The notes under the pieces: generated by a model
What the model was told of the DNA's origin: nothing
The model's database searches: none
What the model saw: only the letters and a program-made list of their open reading frames with translations
Translations under genes and position numbers: made by a program
Shown: positions 47,590 through 59,399 of the stretch, piece by piece
Numbering within the stretch: the first letter of the stretch is position 1
Layout: each line of letters starts with the position of its first letter
DNA from: Cricetomys ansorgei
Lineage: Eukaryota; Chordata; Mammalia; Rodentia; Nesomyidae
DNA: 64,000 bases
Direction: 5' to 3'
Assembly: GCA_026225945.1 (NCBI GenBank)
Contig: JAMJFZ010000181.1
Coordinates: 3,534,001-3,598,000, forward strand

Positions 47590-48282
47590 ACGTCTCCACA
47601 CCCTGGAGTCTGGTTGAAACCTCTTCCTACCTGAGAGTTAAGGATTCCAGCACAAAGGGGAACATTTGCTGAGAAGGTTGCCAACATAAAGATGGTGATC
47701 CTTTCACAAGGAGATATCTTATGTGAAAATGACCACGAATCAGGCATAAAGCCTGAATGTGTATGACCTTAGTTAGGGCCTGATTCCTCTCCCAGATATT
47801 TTTTGGGCATCTCATGAGCAAGACTATTAATTCTGTTGCAGTGGAGATATCCTAGCTTTCTGCATCCCTGTGATCTGAAGTTTGCATTTATAACTTCTAA
47901 TCCTGTTGATGCTGATCAGGAATCACTCGGTTATCTCATTTAAATTCTTCAGCAATCAATTGAAGATAACAGCTTCCTAACTTGGGACTGTTGTAAAGAC
48001 AATGAAACAGACTTTCAATTGGTATAGGCACGTCTATGCCCTGGGGTGTGTCTTTCTTTCTGAGCACCTTTCTTGCCTTTAACCCATGTGCTTATAATCT
48101 ATATTAAAATCTATTTTAATAAACTCCAACTCAGCCTTATACTGGCTTGTCTTAAAATTAATTTTTGTATCAAAGCCAAGAATTTTTTGTTGCCTGTGTG
48201 GAGGTCTCTGACGAAAGCTACTCAGGTAGCCTCAGACAACATCATGGAACTGTGTATCCACCCTTGCCCTTGCTGACATATC
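47590..48282 (+). repeat. Possible old LTR region, unassigned
   Basis: The 3' part has AATAAACTCC (48118) followed by a U5-like stretch 'TGTATCAAAGCCAAGAATTT' and 'TGGAGGTCTCTGACGAAAGC', an arrangement typical of retroviral LTRs. The 5' part (ATAAAGATGGTGATCC, 'ATGAGCAAGAC') is consistent but not diagnostic. Ends and target duplication not found. Confidence 0.4.
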
Positions 48283-48284
48283 TA

Positions 48285-48715
48285 CTATGGTGGTTAGAAT
48301 GAGAATGGCTCCAATAGCCTCATATATTTGAATGTCTAGTCCCTAGTTGGTGAGTTGGTAGACTGTTTAAGGAAGGATTAAGAGGGGTGGACTTGTTGGA
48401 AGAGATGTGTTGCTGGGGGGTGGGCTTTGAGCTTTAAAAAAACCCATGCTAGGTCAAGTCTGTCTGTCTGTCTGTCTCTCTGTCTCTCTTTCTCTTTCTC
48501 TCTGCTGCCTCTCTCTCTCTCTCTCTGCCTGCTGCATAAGGAACAGGATATAAAATTTTTTAGCTATTGCTCTAGCATCATGCCTGTCTGCCTCCCACCA
48601 TGACGATCATGGACAAATCCTCTGAAACTGTAAGCAATCCCACCATTAAATGCTTTCTTCTATAAGTTACCTTCGTTATGGTGTCTCTTCATAGCAATAA
48701 AACACTAAGACATCT
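48285..48715 (+). repeat. Rodent LTR-like interspersed repeat with CT expansion
   Basis: 'GGTGGTTAGAATGAGAATGG', 'CTCATATATTTGAATGTCTA', 'GGATTAAGAGGGGTGGACTT', 'GGGGTGGGCTTTGAGCTTTA', 'TCTGAAACTGTAAGCAATCC', 'TTATGGTGTCTCTTCATAGC'. A TCTG/CTCT microsatellite (48459-48528) sits in the middle. Related to 31243. Confidence 0.8.
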
Positions 48716-49414
48716 ACTTAGTCTCATCTACTTGCATGCTCTAATTGCCCATCGCCAGCACTAGACTACAAGGACCTCGAGGGAAGACACAATGTTTATA
48801 TAATAGATTTTAATTAAGTATTCGAAATATGAATATTAAAAATATTAACATGTAAAAGAAAAGTTTTAATATTTTAAAACACAAATTGAGTGTGAAGTGC
48901 TGTCTGTGAATTATACTTTTCTTTGAAAAATAGAAATATCCCATGGTAAAATACCTCATGTTTTTTTAATAAGAGATAAAGAAAGAAACAGAAACAGCAG
49001 CCTCTCTTTAATGTCTGTGACACAATTAAATTAATATGGTGTCTTTGAGGAAATGAAACATTAAATAATATGATTTATTGAATAATAAATATCAATACCT
49101 AAATAAGGCACTGATATATTTAATGAGTTGATTTTTTATAGTACCACTTAAAACTTTATTATTAAGAACTTTACCATAATAAATACTAATTAAAATTAAA
49201 ATACTAATTAAAAGTCCCACAATGATTTCAGAATTGACACATATTATTTTTGACCTCTTGATTACATCAGTGTAACTTCGTGTAAGCTGAGTGCTGAGAA
49301 CTTACTGAACTTAGTTTTGATTAACTCCTGTAGGATTAGGGCCGTTGCAATGTCCCCTGATTCTTTAATGATGATATTTATAAAAAAGCTCACATCTTGT
49401 GCTTTGATTTTAAT
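48716..49414. other. Unassigned AT-rich noncoding sequence
   Basis: Very AT-rich (48800-49220), with AATATT/TAAAAT runs. No repeat family assigned. Confidence 0.5.
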
Positions 49415-49840
49415 TTCTGTCTTATTTCCTTTCCCTGTGACTGTGATAAAATATCCTGGCAAAAGCAAGTAGAGAAAGAGATGGTTTACTTTAGCTCACA
49501 GTTCTGGGGTACAGGCCATTGTGTCAGAAATCTCAAAATAGCAAGAATCTGAAGCATCTGGTTAAGTGCACCCACAATCAGGAAGCAGAGACCAATGAAT
49601 GTCAGTACTCAGCTTTCTTTCTTTTCTTTATCCAGTTACAAGATCCTTGACCAAGAAATGGTCTGGTTCACAGTAAAAATGGGTGTTAAAATGAAAAAAA
49701 AAAAAACAACAACAATCAAGACAATTGCTCACAGACATTCTCAGGGGCTAACCTGAATGTAGAGTCAGTCAAAGCTCTTCCCTGAGGCCTATTGCCTAGG
49801 CGAGTCTAGATTCTGTCTTGTTAACAATCAGTACTAAAGT
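49415..49840 (-). repeat. Rodent LTR-like interspersed repeat
   Basis: 'TTTCCCTGTGACTGTGATAA', 'AATATCCTGGCAAAAGCAAG', 'TTTAGCTCACAGTTCTGGGG', 'CCCACAATCAGGAAGCAGAG', 'CCCTGAGGCCTATTGCCTAG', 'GTCTAGATTCTGTCTTGTTA'. Complete in outline, same subtype as 33335. Confidence 0.75.
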
Positions 49841-51424
49841 GTTGCAGTATCCTTGATCCATAAATCTTCAACATATCTTGAAATTTCCAAGCAAAATGTG
49901 AGAGTTCTAAATAATCTGAAAATAGTATGAATGTTGAAACTGTTAAGTCATGAACATCTGTGTTTTTAAGTTCTCCATTTTCCTTGATTTGGAGTTTAGA
50001 ATGAAAGATATTAAATTCCTAATTCAAAACAAGAAACTATAGAAAAATTTGCTGCAATGTAGAAACTGTTCAAAAACAGTAATTATTCTCAAAGGCGTGT
50101 AATACACATACAAACACGCACATGCCCTGACTGCTGTCATATTTATTTACTTTTTCCCTCTAATCACATATTCTTTTCCTACACTGTCAGAGTTGGATAG
50201 TTTTTATGAGGCAAAAAAGAAATTCAGAGCTCCTGTCAATCCAAAAATGTTGCCTCAGGGAAAGGAAATATATTGACCCCCAGTACTTTCTTTACTAAGA
50301 TTTTTAAAAATAAATGTGAAAAGATAAAGAGGAATGTGAGTCATTGCCTTTTGATTACACATTTAAAACCAACATCATTCATATATGTTAAATGATGCTC
50401 TGAAGAACACTACTTTTTTTTTTTTTAAATGATGATCACCCATCCTTATAAATATTCAAGACAGCTTTAGGATTTGTGGAAGTAGGGTGAGGAGGTGAAG
50501 AGAATTCAAGGTAGAAAAGGTTCTAGGAAACTAAAAGTCTCAGAGTAATTATTTTGACTAGATAGCACAGAGGTAAAACAGTTTAAACTAAAACCTGTGT
50601 TACCAATCTTAAACAAGTAGAGTAGCTTCCAGTTCTAAAAAGTAGTTTACTCAACTATAAGAAAAAGTTTATTTATTTATTTGCCTAGAGATTCACTGGT
50701 GATGACAGTTTGCCATTACAGTGAGTATTACATTTCTGACATATTTTGGGTTAAAATGTCAAGAGGAGAAGAAATGAGAACCATGATTTCTCCCTGAGAG
50801 GCAGTGAGAGTTTTGTACATTTCAGTGGTAAAAGTCAAGGACATGAGTTCTTCCATCTTTGATTCTAGCAGTAATGAGAAAGCAGTAGAATTAGTGACAG
50901 CCCATATGGGCAAATGTTGGCCAACCCATCACCATCTATGGTTCAACCTTAACCTCTGATTTATATGCATGTATGATTATTTTGCAGGTAAACAGATGTT
51001 GAAATAAAAAAATAATTAATGATGCATCAAAATAGATGAGAAACAGAAAAACAAATGCTTAGAATGGTAATGGTTGTTAAAAGATTTAATAATGGTGCAT
51101 TAACTAGGCCCTGCCTGATGATATTTTGCTTAAATATCAAAGTTTTCTCGTAGTTTGAAATGCTCAGTACAAAAGTCTTTAAAATATCACTGATGACAGT
51201 TTTGTGAAACTGGGTGAATCTAGTTCACCTTGTCCTTGAGAAATGTTGAACATTGATGACTTTCAAGAAAGTAAAAACAATTCTCTTGAATTTAATAGGA
51301 ACTTTTTGATGATGATTTTTTTTTCTTTTTACCTGAATGCATCACCACAGAGAGGCCATGTATTCTTAGAGTAAAGGCAAGTAAGAATAACATGCCAGAT
51401 TATCTCTGAAAAAGAATGAACTGG
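49841..51424. other. Unassigned noncoding sequence
   Basis: No repeat recognised and no credible coding frame. Confidence 0.5.
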
Positions 51425-52030
51425 CAAATCAGATAGATGTCCCATCCACTGCAAGAGGAAGCTTCTCTGATGATAGCTGAGTAAGGCTATCAATGGGTAT
51501 TGCAGAATGTAGTTAGGAATACGTTTCTTGCTTTGTTCCTTTGGTAGAACAACAGTATTTGGTTTCCCCTAGGCCTGTGGTCTATCTAGTCCCAAGTCCT
51601 TGACCATTGTTGGGAATCAGTTTCATCTCATGGATTGGGCCTTAAATCCAACAAGAAAGAGTGGTAATGTTTGTGTCACTATTGCATCAGCATATAATGT
51701 AGGCAGGTCAACATTGTAGAATGCAGGGTTTGTAACTGGGCTAATTACCTTTCTACACTGGTAGTGTGCAGGTTCAGTGTATCTGGCCTCATGTTAAAGT
51801 CCCTGATCCATTTCAGAGTTGACTTTTGTGAAGGTGATAAAGTATGGATCTATTTTAATTCTTCTACATACAGTCTTCCACTTTGCTCCAAACCACTATT
51901 TGTTGAACATTCTATTCTGTCTTTTTCCAGTGTGTTTTTATGGTTTCTTTGTCAAAAATCAGGTGTCCATAGGTGTGAGGACTTATCCATTGAATTTGTA
52001 GATCTATTTTGCTTTTGATAAGATGGCCTA
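51425..52030 (-). repeat. L1 3' UTR joined to internal ORF2 segment
   Basis: Reverse L1: 'CCACTGCAAGAGGAAGCTTC', 'GGTTTCCCCTAGGCCTGTGG', 'CATGGATTGGGCCTTAAATC', then 'GTCCCTGATCCATTTCAGAG', 'GTTGACTTTTGTGAAGGTGA', 'GTCAAAAATCAGGTGTCCAT'. The 3' UTR meets an interior part of ORF2 directly, as in 17876-19178. Confidence 0.85.
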
Positions 52031-52136
52031 TTTTACTATACTAACCACTATATACTAGTATACATTTAAATTCAGTTGTAGAAGATGAGAATGATACAAA
52101 GCTTTTGGATTCTTACCATTGTGGTTGGTCTGGTGC

Positions 52137-52204
52137 AATGGTTCCTAGAGGATTTCCTTCTCTTGGTGAATGGTTCCTAGAGGATTTTCCTTCTCTTTGA
52201 ATGG
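52137..52204. repeat. 32-bp tandem duplication
   Basis: AATGGTTCCTAGAGGATTT-type unit at 52137-52168, repeated at 52169-52199, with the start of a third unit (AATGG) at 52200. The pair is bracketed by TGGTCTGGTG at 52126 and 52202. Not a known family. Confidence 0.85.
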
Positions 52205-53864
52205 TCTGGTGCTCAACGTCTTCGGTTTTGTTTGTGAAACACATTGAAAGATTTAATATCATCTTTTTTTGTGCCAGTTTCATGCATAGTCTTGAGATGT
52301 TTTCAAACCACACAAATCAAAGACCTTGAGCAAAATTTATCTCAAACTTTCTTTGTGATCTCATTTCTACATCCTTGAATACATTTGCTCATTTCAGAAA
52401 GTAAATGGAGTTTCAACTTAGCATTATTGTGTTTTCAGTGTAACCATCAAAGGCATTTAAACTAAGCTTCCAACTTACTAAAGATGGATTTACACTGTTA
52501 TTTTCTCCATCACTGAAGTAACACCCTTGAACTACAGCTTTGTGGAATATTGATCTTAATTTTAGGCATGACCTTAGTTATGAAAATAGCACTGATTCGA
52601 AACTATTTTGAAAATAAGGAATAAAGATACCACTTTGAAGGACATAGAGGTTGTTGGCATCATAACAATTTCTAATCTCTTAATATATTGTACCTAATTA
52701 AATCACCAACTAGACATATCCTGTTTATAGCTCCTTTGAATTAAAATAAATTAAATCAGAAAGGAAATACAAGCTAATTGGCCTTAGATAAGTTGTTATA
52801 CTGTTACTACAACAGTTCTCTTGGAATTTAGTAATCATAATTATGCAAATCTTAATTAGGTAATTATTGCTGTGTAGTTATTTTTTTCCTAAAGGGGGGT
52901 AAATCCATTGGTACAATCAACTATAGCATGCTGTGTCAGAAACTACATCAGAAAAGAATTTCAAAATCAGTTGTGGAATGTTGTCTTACTTTGGAGAGTA
53001 TAATTCTCAAAGCATCTAGAAGTGGAAGCTCTAAAAATACCTCTTGCTTCAGTATTTGTTCTTTGTAGCTGTCAAGTATTGCTCTGATTTGTAAGACTGA
53101 GGGAGGGAGACAAGTCAACGCATGTAGGTGATTTACCATCAGCATAGACTTTGGATGAGAGATGCTCATGGATTATTTTTTCTTCTATGAACAAATTTGA
53201 ATACATTTTTTTCTTATCCCAACAAGTATTGAGTTTAGACATTTCATTTATACTTGTCATATCAAGAACCTAAGAAGAGAAGCTAAGTTACCTACTGTTC
53301 TAAACCGTATGCATTCTCTGAAATGTACATAATCTGCAAAACAGAAGACTGCACATCTTGAGAAAGATAGAGCTTTATAGAACTTAAGAAGTAACCAAAG
53401 TACTAACAAAAGCAATGACAAATGCTTTAGTAAATAAAGCCAACAAGCCAAGAAGGCAACCAAGTGAGGCTGAGTTCAGTGGGTTCAGAAGATGGGAATG
53501 GGAATGGTGGCTGAAGCATGAGAACAGTAGGTGCCTGTGCCAACATTCTCATTAGGATGGGCACAGAGGTTGTACAACCAGCTCTGATGCTGAACCTACC
53601 AAGTGAGGATGCTTCCTCTTGGGAAGAAACTTCTGGGCTAAGGTATTTGCTTTTAATTTGCTACAAATAGAATGCAAACCAGATTTTCTGCCTTCTTGGT
53701 TCCTTAATCATGATATAAATAAATATATCCATAAGTCCATTCTAACTCATGTTTTTACTATTTATGAATTTCATTTTGATACTTTGGCATATGCATATAT
53801 CTATCTTTCTAAGATGCCTTAACTGCCCAGCGTCATCAGCCTTGAATGGTACCTGCCATTTGAA
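52205..53864. other. Unassigned noncoding sequence
   Basis: No named repeat. Contains the POU/homeodomain motif cluster listed separately. Confidence 0.5.
52780..52880. promoter_or_regulatory. Candidate POU/homeodomain motif cluster
   Basis: A perfect octamer ATGCAAAT (52843-52850) is followed within 3 bp by two TAATTA sites (52853 and 52861), with AATCATAA just upstream, in repeat-free sequence. AT-rich DNA makes TAATTA common, so this is suggestive only. Confidence 0.3.
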
Positions 53865-54000
53865 ACAGGATCTCACTTTTTAGCCCACTTTTTAGCTTAG
53901 AACTAACCTTGTAGCCCAGGCTCACCTCAGCTCACAGTAATCCTTTCTGCCTCTGCCTTCCAAATGCTGGGATTAAAGGAGTGAGTCGCCACAACTAGCT
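53865..54000 (-). repeat. B1 SINE, old
   Basis: 'CAGGATCTCACTTTTTAGCC', 'TTGTAGCCCAGGCTCACCTC', 'CAAATGCTGGGATTAAAGGA'. Reverse B1, diverged, with a short duplication of CACTTTTTAGC. Confidence 0.85.
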
Positions 54001-54083
54001 TGCTCACTCTTTTCATTGCTCCCCAATTTTTCTGATTTTTTTTTACTTTTGTTCATTTCTTTTGTTTTATATCACTGATAAGT

Positions 54084-54195
54084 TTCTTTATTTTTTCCTC
54101 CCCTTTCTCCCTCTCTCTCTTCTTTCCTCCCACCCTCCCTCCCTTCCTTCCTTTCATTCTTCCTTCCTTCGTCCCTTCCTTCCTTCTTTTCCTTT
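54084..54195. repeat. (TTCC)n pyrimidine-rich tract
   Basis: TTCC/TCCC units, adjoining the next B1-related SINE. Confidence 0.9.
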
Positions 54196-54315
54196 GAGGT
54201 CAGGGTATTTCTGGCCTCAAACACAGTATGTAACTCAAGCTGGGTCAGAACTCTCAATTCTTCTGCATTAGCTTCCCTAGTGCTGGGAACACAGACATGT
54301 ATCACTGTACTTGAC
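54196..54315 (-). repeat. B1-related SINE, old
   Basis: 'TTTCTGGCCTCAAACACAGT', 'ATGTAACTCAAGCTGGGTCA', 'CCCTAGTGCTGGGAACACAG', a decayed reversed B1. Confidence 0.7.
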
Positions 54316-54327
54316 TACAACTCCTTT

Positions 54328-54778
54328 TGTTTTCTTTTATTGAAAATAAAATTTTTCTCACATAATATATTCTGACTATGATTTCCCCTGTCCCTACTCC
54401 TCCCAGTTCCTACTCACTTTCCCTCCCCTTCCTGATCTACTCTGTTTCTGTCTCTCATTGCAAAACAAACAGTCTTCTGAGGGATAATAACAAAATAGAA
54501 TATAACGTGATGAGATAAAACAAAAACAAACATATCAAAATTGGACAAAGAAACAAGCAGAAGGAAAAGAGCCCAAGAGAAAGCTCAAGAATCAGAGATC
54601 CACTTGTTCCCACATTCAGGAATTCAATAAAAACACTAAATTGAAAGACACAATATACACACTGAGGACCCTGTTCATGCTGCCTCAGTCTCTGTGAGTT
54701 TATAGGAGCTTTGATCATGTTGCTTTAGAGAGCCTCTTTCCCTGGTGTCCTCCACCCCCTCCGGCTCTTACACTGCAA
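54328..54778 (-). repeat. L1 LINE 3' UTR (rodent type)
   Basis: 'TTTTATTGAAAATAAAATTT', 'CATAATATATTCTGACTATG', 'CCTCCCAGTTCCTACTCAC', 'CTTCTGAGGGATAATAACAA', 'CAGAAGGAAAAGAGCCCAAG', 'TGTTCATGCTGCCTCAGTCT', 'CCGGCTCTTACACTGCAATG'. Close match to the reversed rodent L1 3' UTR from the tail inward. Confidence 0.9.
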
Positions 54779-55338
54779 TGTTTATGATTTTTGTTTTTTG
54801 CTCTGACTAGTTTATTATCTTTTCTAGATAGAGACATATTCTGTTTGGTGACAGATGACAGAATTTCTGTTGTTGTTGTTCAAGGATAGATTGATATACT
54901 ACAAAAAGATTTGGTGTTTTATGTTTTATACTGAATTTGTTAGTTTATGTTTATTTGACTCTATAACCAAGCGTATAGAAATAGTACTGTAAATAAGCCA
55001 GATGACTATGTATCTTCATCTGTAAAAAGACTTTACTTCTTACTGTGCATTTGATAAATAGTTCGATCTTTGAGGAGTAAATTCAATATAAAAAAATCTT
55101 TACAATAAAGAATATCATTTTGATTGGACTACAATCAAGTCATATAAAAGCTTAATATAAGGGAACATAAGAATTGGTAGGATAAACTTAGACTCTTATA
55201 GATTGTGTAAGATATCCTTAAAATACTTTTCAAAGATAATGTCCCTTTAAAGGAACTTACACTCATGTGCACATACACATGCCACACATATGCAAATGCA
55301 GCATGTGCATGTGTGTGCATACATGCACAAGCACATGT

Positions 55339-55374
<36 letters not shown>

Positions 55375-55689
55375 CATCACATCACACTTTCTATAATTAA
55401 GGTGCATCCTTGATCTGGCTGGACTGACAAATTTTTAGTAAAACACCTGTATATTTTCTTCTGGATTTTATAGCATTTTGTACTAATATGCTCATCAGAA
55501 AAGTAACATTATTTCAACAATTTTTAAAGAATTAAAATAATATGATGTGTTTTACTAAATTAAGAAATACTTCTAACAATTTTATATCAACAGTAATTAT
55601 CTTCTATGTGTGATAAGTGAACTATAATTTCCAGGATCTTTAGTAAATTAAAGATCTCAAACTTAAATAATGTTATTAAAATATCTTTC
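54779..55689. other. Mostly unassigned noncoding sequence
   Basis: AT-rich. Only the CA-rich tract is recognisable. Confidence 0.5.
55259..55372. repeat. CA-rich tract with pure (CA)n
   Basis: Imperfect CACATGCA units, then an uninterrupted CA run at 55341-55371. Confidence 0.95.
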
Positions 55690-56545
55690 AAAGTTTCCTT
55701 CCATCCAGCTGGTTTTCATAATCCCAGAAGGTGCTATGCAAGATTCTGGGAGAAAGGCATCACCTGTCTTACCTAGCTGTGAACACTATAATTTCTGATT
55801 GCATTTGAGACCTGTTCCACAAGAGGGAATCCATATCTGGTTCTGTAAATCTGGTCAAAAGTCCATGGTTGGGAGTCACAAGTCCTAGGGTGGGCTGAAT
55901 ACTGTTGTTTTGTTAAATCGAGATAGCATCAAATTGTTTTTTAGGTACATATGGTTATATGTATAGACAAATGCTGCTCACAACTGTAACCAGAGAAGCC
56001 TTTTTTTTCCTAATGAAGGTGGTGAATGTAGAAACTCATAGTTGCATAAGTAGAAGAGGAGTTGGGAAGAATGCCAAAGCCAGAAGATAGGGAGAAGGGA
56101 TACAAAATTCCATCGTTTGGCCAGTGCACAATCATTGCAACCATGGGCTCTGGACATCTTCTAATGAATGCACTGTGTCTGCATAAGATTGTGTGCATCA
56201 ACAGATAGCTATTGATGAATGAAGGCTCAGAGGATACCGCCTCTCACTGCTGGACTACTTGCTACTGAAAGATTCAGACCCAACTAGTTAGTGTGGGTAG
56301 CTCCAAACCAGCCATCCCACAGATGGCACTGGATGAGCTAAGTGGGTCATAAGATGAACCCTAGAGCCATGACACTGAGAAAGGGCCGAGTAGCAGTAAG
56401 AAAGCAGAGTGGTTGATACCGGTCATGGGAGGAAGATAAGTGAGTGTGCAGAAGAGAAAATAATCAGAATGCTTTGTTTTCATATGTGAAATTGACAAAG
56501 AATAAAAAAATCAATGAGAAATTAAAAATATTCTGCCCACACAAG
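55690..56545 (+). repeat. Unnamed rodent repeat, copy 3, with L1-like 3' end
   Basis: Starts with the 'CCCAGAAGGTGCTATGCAAG' block shared with 11190 and 33650, then 'TGGGCTGAATACTGTTG'. The right half has GAGCTAAGTGGGTCATAAG and an 'AATAATCAGAATGCTTTG', 'TGTGAAATTGACAAAGAAT' end with A-run, like the 3' terminus of rodent L1-type elements. It may be one element or two adjoining ones. Confidence 0.55.
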
Positions 56546-56737
56546 ACTACAATATGTCAGCTTGCTGCAGTGAGAAGGGAGGTTATTCAACACCCAGTAC
56601 AATAGAGCAATGTCTTGATCATCTTAATTAATTTTTTTTCTAATGAACAGGTTTGGGACTTCATGCGTGGAAAACCTGGAGGATATTTGCCAAAGTAGTT
56701 AGCCAGATAGACTAAGTAAAGTTGTTAAGAATGGGAG
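56546..56737. other. Unassigned noncoding sequence
   Basis: No repeat recognised. Confidence 0.45.
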
Positions 56738-56958
56738 AAGTAAGGGCCAGAGGGGAGGCTCAGTGGTTGAGAGTGTGTATTGCTCTTCCAGAGGACTTGA
56801 AGTCAATTTCCAGCACCCACCAGGCATCTCACAGTGGTCTGTAAGTCTAGCTCCATTGGACCCCACTACAGGCCTAGAGGGCACACCCCCACACCTGTGA
56901 CATACTCTCACAGACAAACACACATAATATTTATTTTATGGTAAAATTTTTAAAAATG
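56738..56958 (+). repeat. B2 SINE
   Basis: 'GGGGAGGCTCAGTGGTTGAG' (A box region), 'TATTGCTCTTCCAGAGGACT', 'GAAGTCAATTTCCAGCACCC' (B box region), then 'CTCACAGTGGTCTGTAAGTC', and a TATTTATTTTATGG A/T-rich 3' end. Moderately diverged. Confidence 0.93.
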
Positions 56959-56974
56959 AATGGTAACATCTTCT

Positions 56975-57235
56975 CCAGATATGAACTCCTTGATAGATTA
57001 TCCGAACCCAAGTGGTCAGCCTTGAACACATATACATGTGAGCAAGACTCAATGGACTGGCCAGGCTGTATTTATATATAACATATGCATATTTAACATA
57101 TACATATATGTGTTCGTAAAAATAATCATTAAAGAAGAAAGTGTAAATTAAAGGGAAGTAGAGGGACAGAGGAAGAGTTGGCGTGGGGAAAGGAGGGTTG
57201 GGAATGATGTAAATAAAGTACTCATGTCTAAAATA
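56975..57235 (+). repeat. L1 LINE 3' UTR fragment
   Basis: 'GATTATCCGAACCCAAGTGG' then TCAGCCTTGAACACATATAC, an AT-repeat block, 'AATAATCATTAAAGAAGAAA', and a GGAGGGTTGGGAATGATG block. Parallel in order to 15540-15866. Confidence 0.75.
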
Positions 57236-57962
57236 CTTAGAAAAATATTCATCTTTATAACATGATAGTTATATAGTATATAGTATCTATAACATATAGT
57301 TATATGACTATTGGCATTATAGTCAATACCAACCATTATTAACAACTATGCTTTGGGAGACCAACATATAGCTTAGTATATAGTTTCTTTTAGTTTTATG
57401 GTTATAGGTTTTCAATCTAGTGGAATTTTCATAACAATTAAAATGAATAATTCTTAATTTTGTTTTGGAACATTTGAAAATGAGGTCTCATTAATTCTGT
57501 ATGCAACATTTACTTCTTACCTAGGACATCTTGGGCATTGTGATTATGAAGCAGGAGAGAAAAAAGTTTGTATCTTTAATAAAGATGATAGTACATATAT
57601 TACAACTCACCTATATATTTATAATCTAGTTTTTATACTTAGGGTGAAAACCTCTGTAGCATTGTCATTGCTCCCAAGGTCTCAAATGACCAGAGCTCAT
57701 ATTCAGGCCTAAATTGTTCTGTGGATGCTAGTGGAATAGTTTTGCTCTCCTTTTTTCTGAGTGATTTAGAAGGAAAATTTCTGTGTTACTGAATACTGAG
57801 CATCGTAAAACATCAGCATAGACTTTCCTTTGCAAGTTTCATTACTTTAAGAATTCCTTGCAGAGCTGGAATACTATGATGGCAATACTGCAGTACCTCT
57901 GATCTCCCTGGAAGTCATGTTTTAAAATGTAGGTAAGTAGATCAGAGACAAGGGAAGCAGAC
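57236..57962. other. Unassigned AT-rich noncoding sequence
   Basis: TATAGT-rich start (57262-57310) and no repeat family assigned. Confidence 0.5.

Positions 57963-58001
<39 letters not shown>
57963..58001. repeat. (TG)n microsatellite
   Basis: About 19 TG units adjoining a B3-type SINE. Confidence 0.97.
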
Positions 58002-58002
<1 letters not shown>

Positions 58003-58318
58003 TGTGTGTTCCTCTACATTTGTCTGTTAGTGTGGGTACCCACATGCCATAGAGTGCTAGTGGAAGTCAGAGGAGCATCTTAGGTGCTGATTCTCACCTT
58101 TCACATCATTTGAGATGCTCTCCTTGCCTCTCTCCATTGATTATCCCAGGCTAGCCATTCTGGCAGTCTGTCTCTGTCTCCCACATCACCATCGGAGCAC
58201 TAGAGTAATGGCTGTGCACTATAATGCCCAGCTTTGTTCAGGTCAGTGGATTCAAACTCAGGTCCTCATGCTTACATGATGGGTGCTTTACCCATGGAGG
58301 TATTTCCTAAGCCCCATA
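58002..58318 (-). repeat. B3 (B2-superfamily) SINE
   Basis: 'TGCCATAGAGTGCTAGTGGA', 'TTATCCCAGGCTAGCCATTC', 'GTCTCTGTCTCCCACATCAC', 'GCACTATAATGCCCAGCTTT', 'TCAAACTCAGGTCCTCATGC', 'GTGCTTTACCCATGGAGG'. Reverse orientation, nearly full length. Confidence 0.85.
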
Positions 58319-59399
58319 AACAATATCTTCTCGGATGGCTTCCTCACTGAATTAATTAGTGTTGCAGTTCTCGACCATTATATTTTACAACAATTGTGCT
58401 CCCTATGTCATCCAATAAACCCTGTTTTTAACCTAAGAGATGAAAACTGGTGTTGACTAATTCATCAATTCACTAGTATACTTTGCATAAAATAGAGAAA
58501 TATCAAAAGAAACTTGATGCTTCAAGTTTTTGCTTTGCTCCTTCACTGTGCCAGTGGTTCACTCATCACATTCTATGTAACTCAGAAACAAGAACATTGG
58601 GTTTGACTCACAGTTTATGCAAAAGTTAAATGCTGACTCCTGAGTTGCAGGATAGACTCCATCACCACCACCAGAGCAACTTTTAAGCTATTTGTCATAA
58701 TATCTTTTTATATCCTCTCTGAGATGTAGTGGCAAAGCACAGGTAGAGGTTGAGGCAGCTCCAGGAAGGCCATGGGAGTTGAGAGAGAATGAATGCCTGG
58801 TGACTTGTTTCAGAGGTTGACTCTAGAATCAAGTGTCAGAGCTTCAGGCACAAGTGTGTTACATGTCTTTAATGCAACCTTTATTGTTTATTAATATTAG
58901 TTCTTTGTCTTCTGTGCTTGGAGGAAAGGACGATGTGAGATGTGGCTTTGAGTCCCCACACAATCTCATTTAATACACTCTTGGTAATTAAGGGAGTGAA
59001 TTAATGAAACAACATTTACGTTTGACTATTACTTTACAAAAGTAGGTCAAAATAATTGAGGTGTAGGTATGATTGTTGTATAAATCCCGGCTTCTTGTCC
59101 AGATATTTATAAAATAAGAAAAGGAAGAAAATTAGTAATGAGGAAGGGGACCGAAAGATGAGGAGGGGTGGGTTAAAAAGTCAGTCATTAAATAAAGAGA
59201 GAGGAAGAACTTGGAAAGTGAGGAGGAATTGGATTTATACTGAGAATAAGCAAGATCTATGGAAGACATTAAAATGCTGCTGGAATCAGCCAGCAAACAA
59301 CGAAGATTGTAGTGAAGTGGCTTCCTGCCTGAGTAACAGGATGTTGTAAGGATGCAGTACAGTAAACCACATAGTTTCTCAGAAGGTAGCTGCTCTCTT
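58319..59399. other. Unassigned noncoding sequence
   Basis: No repeat recognised and no credible coding frame. Confidence 0.5.
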
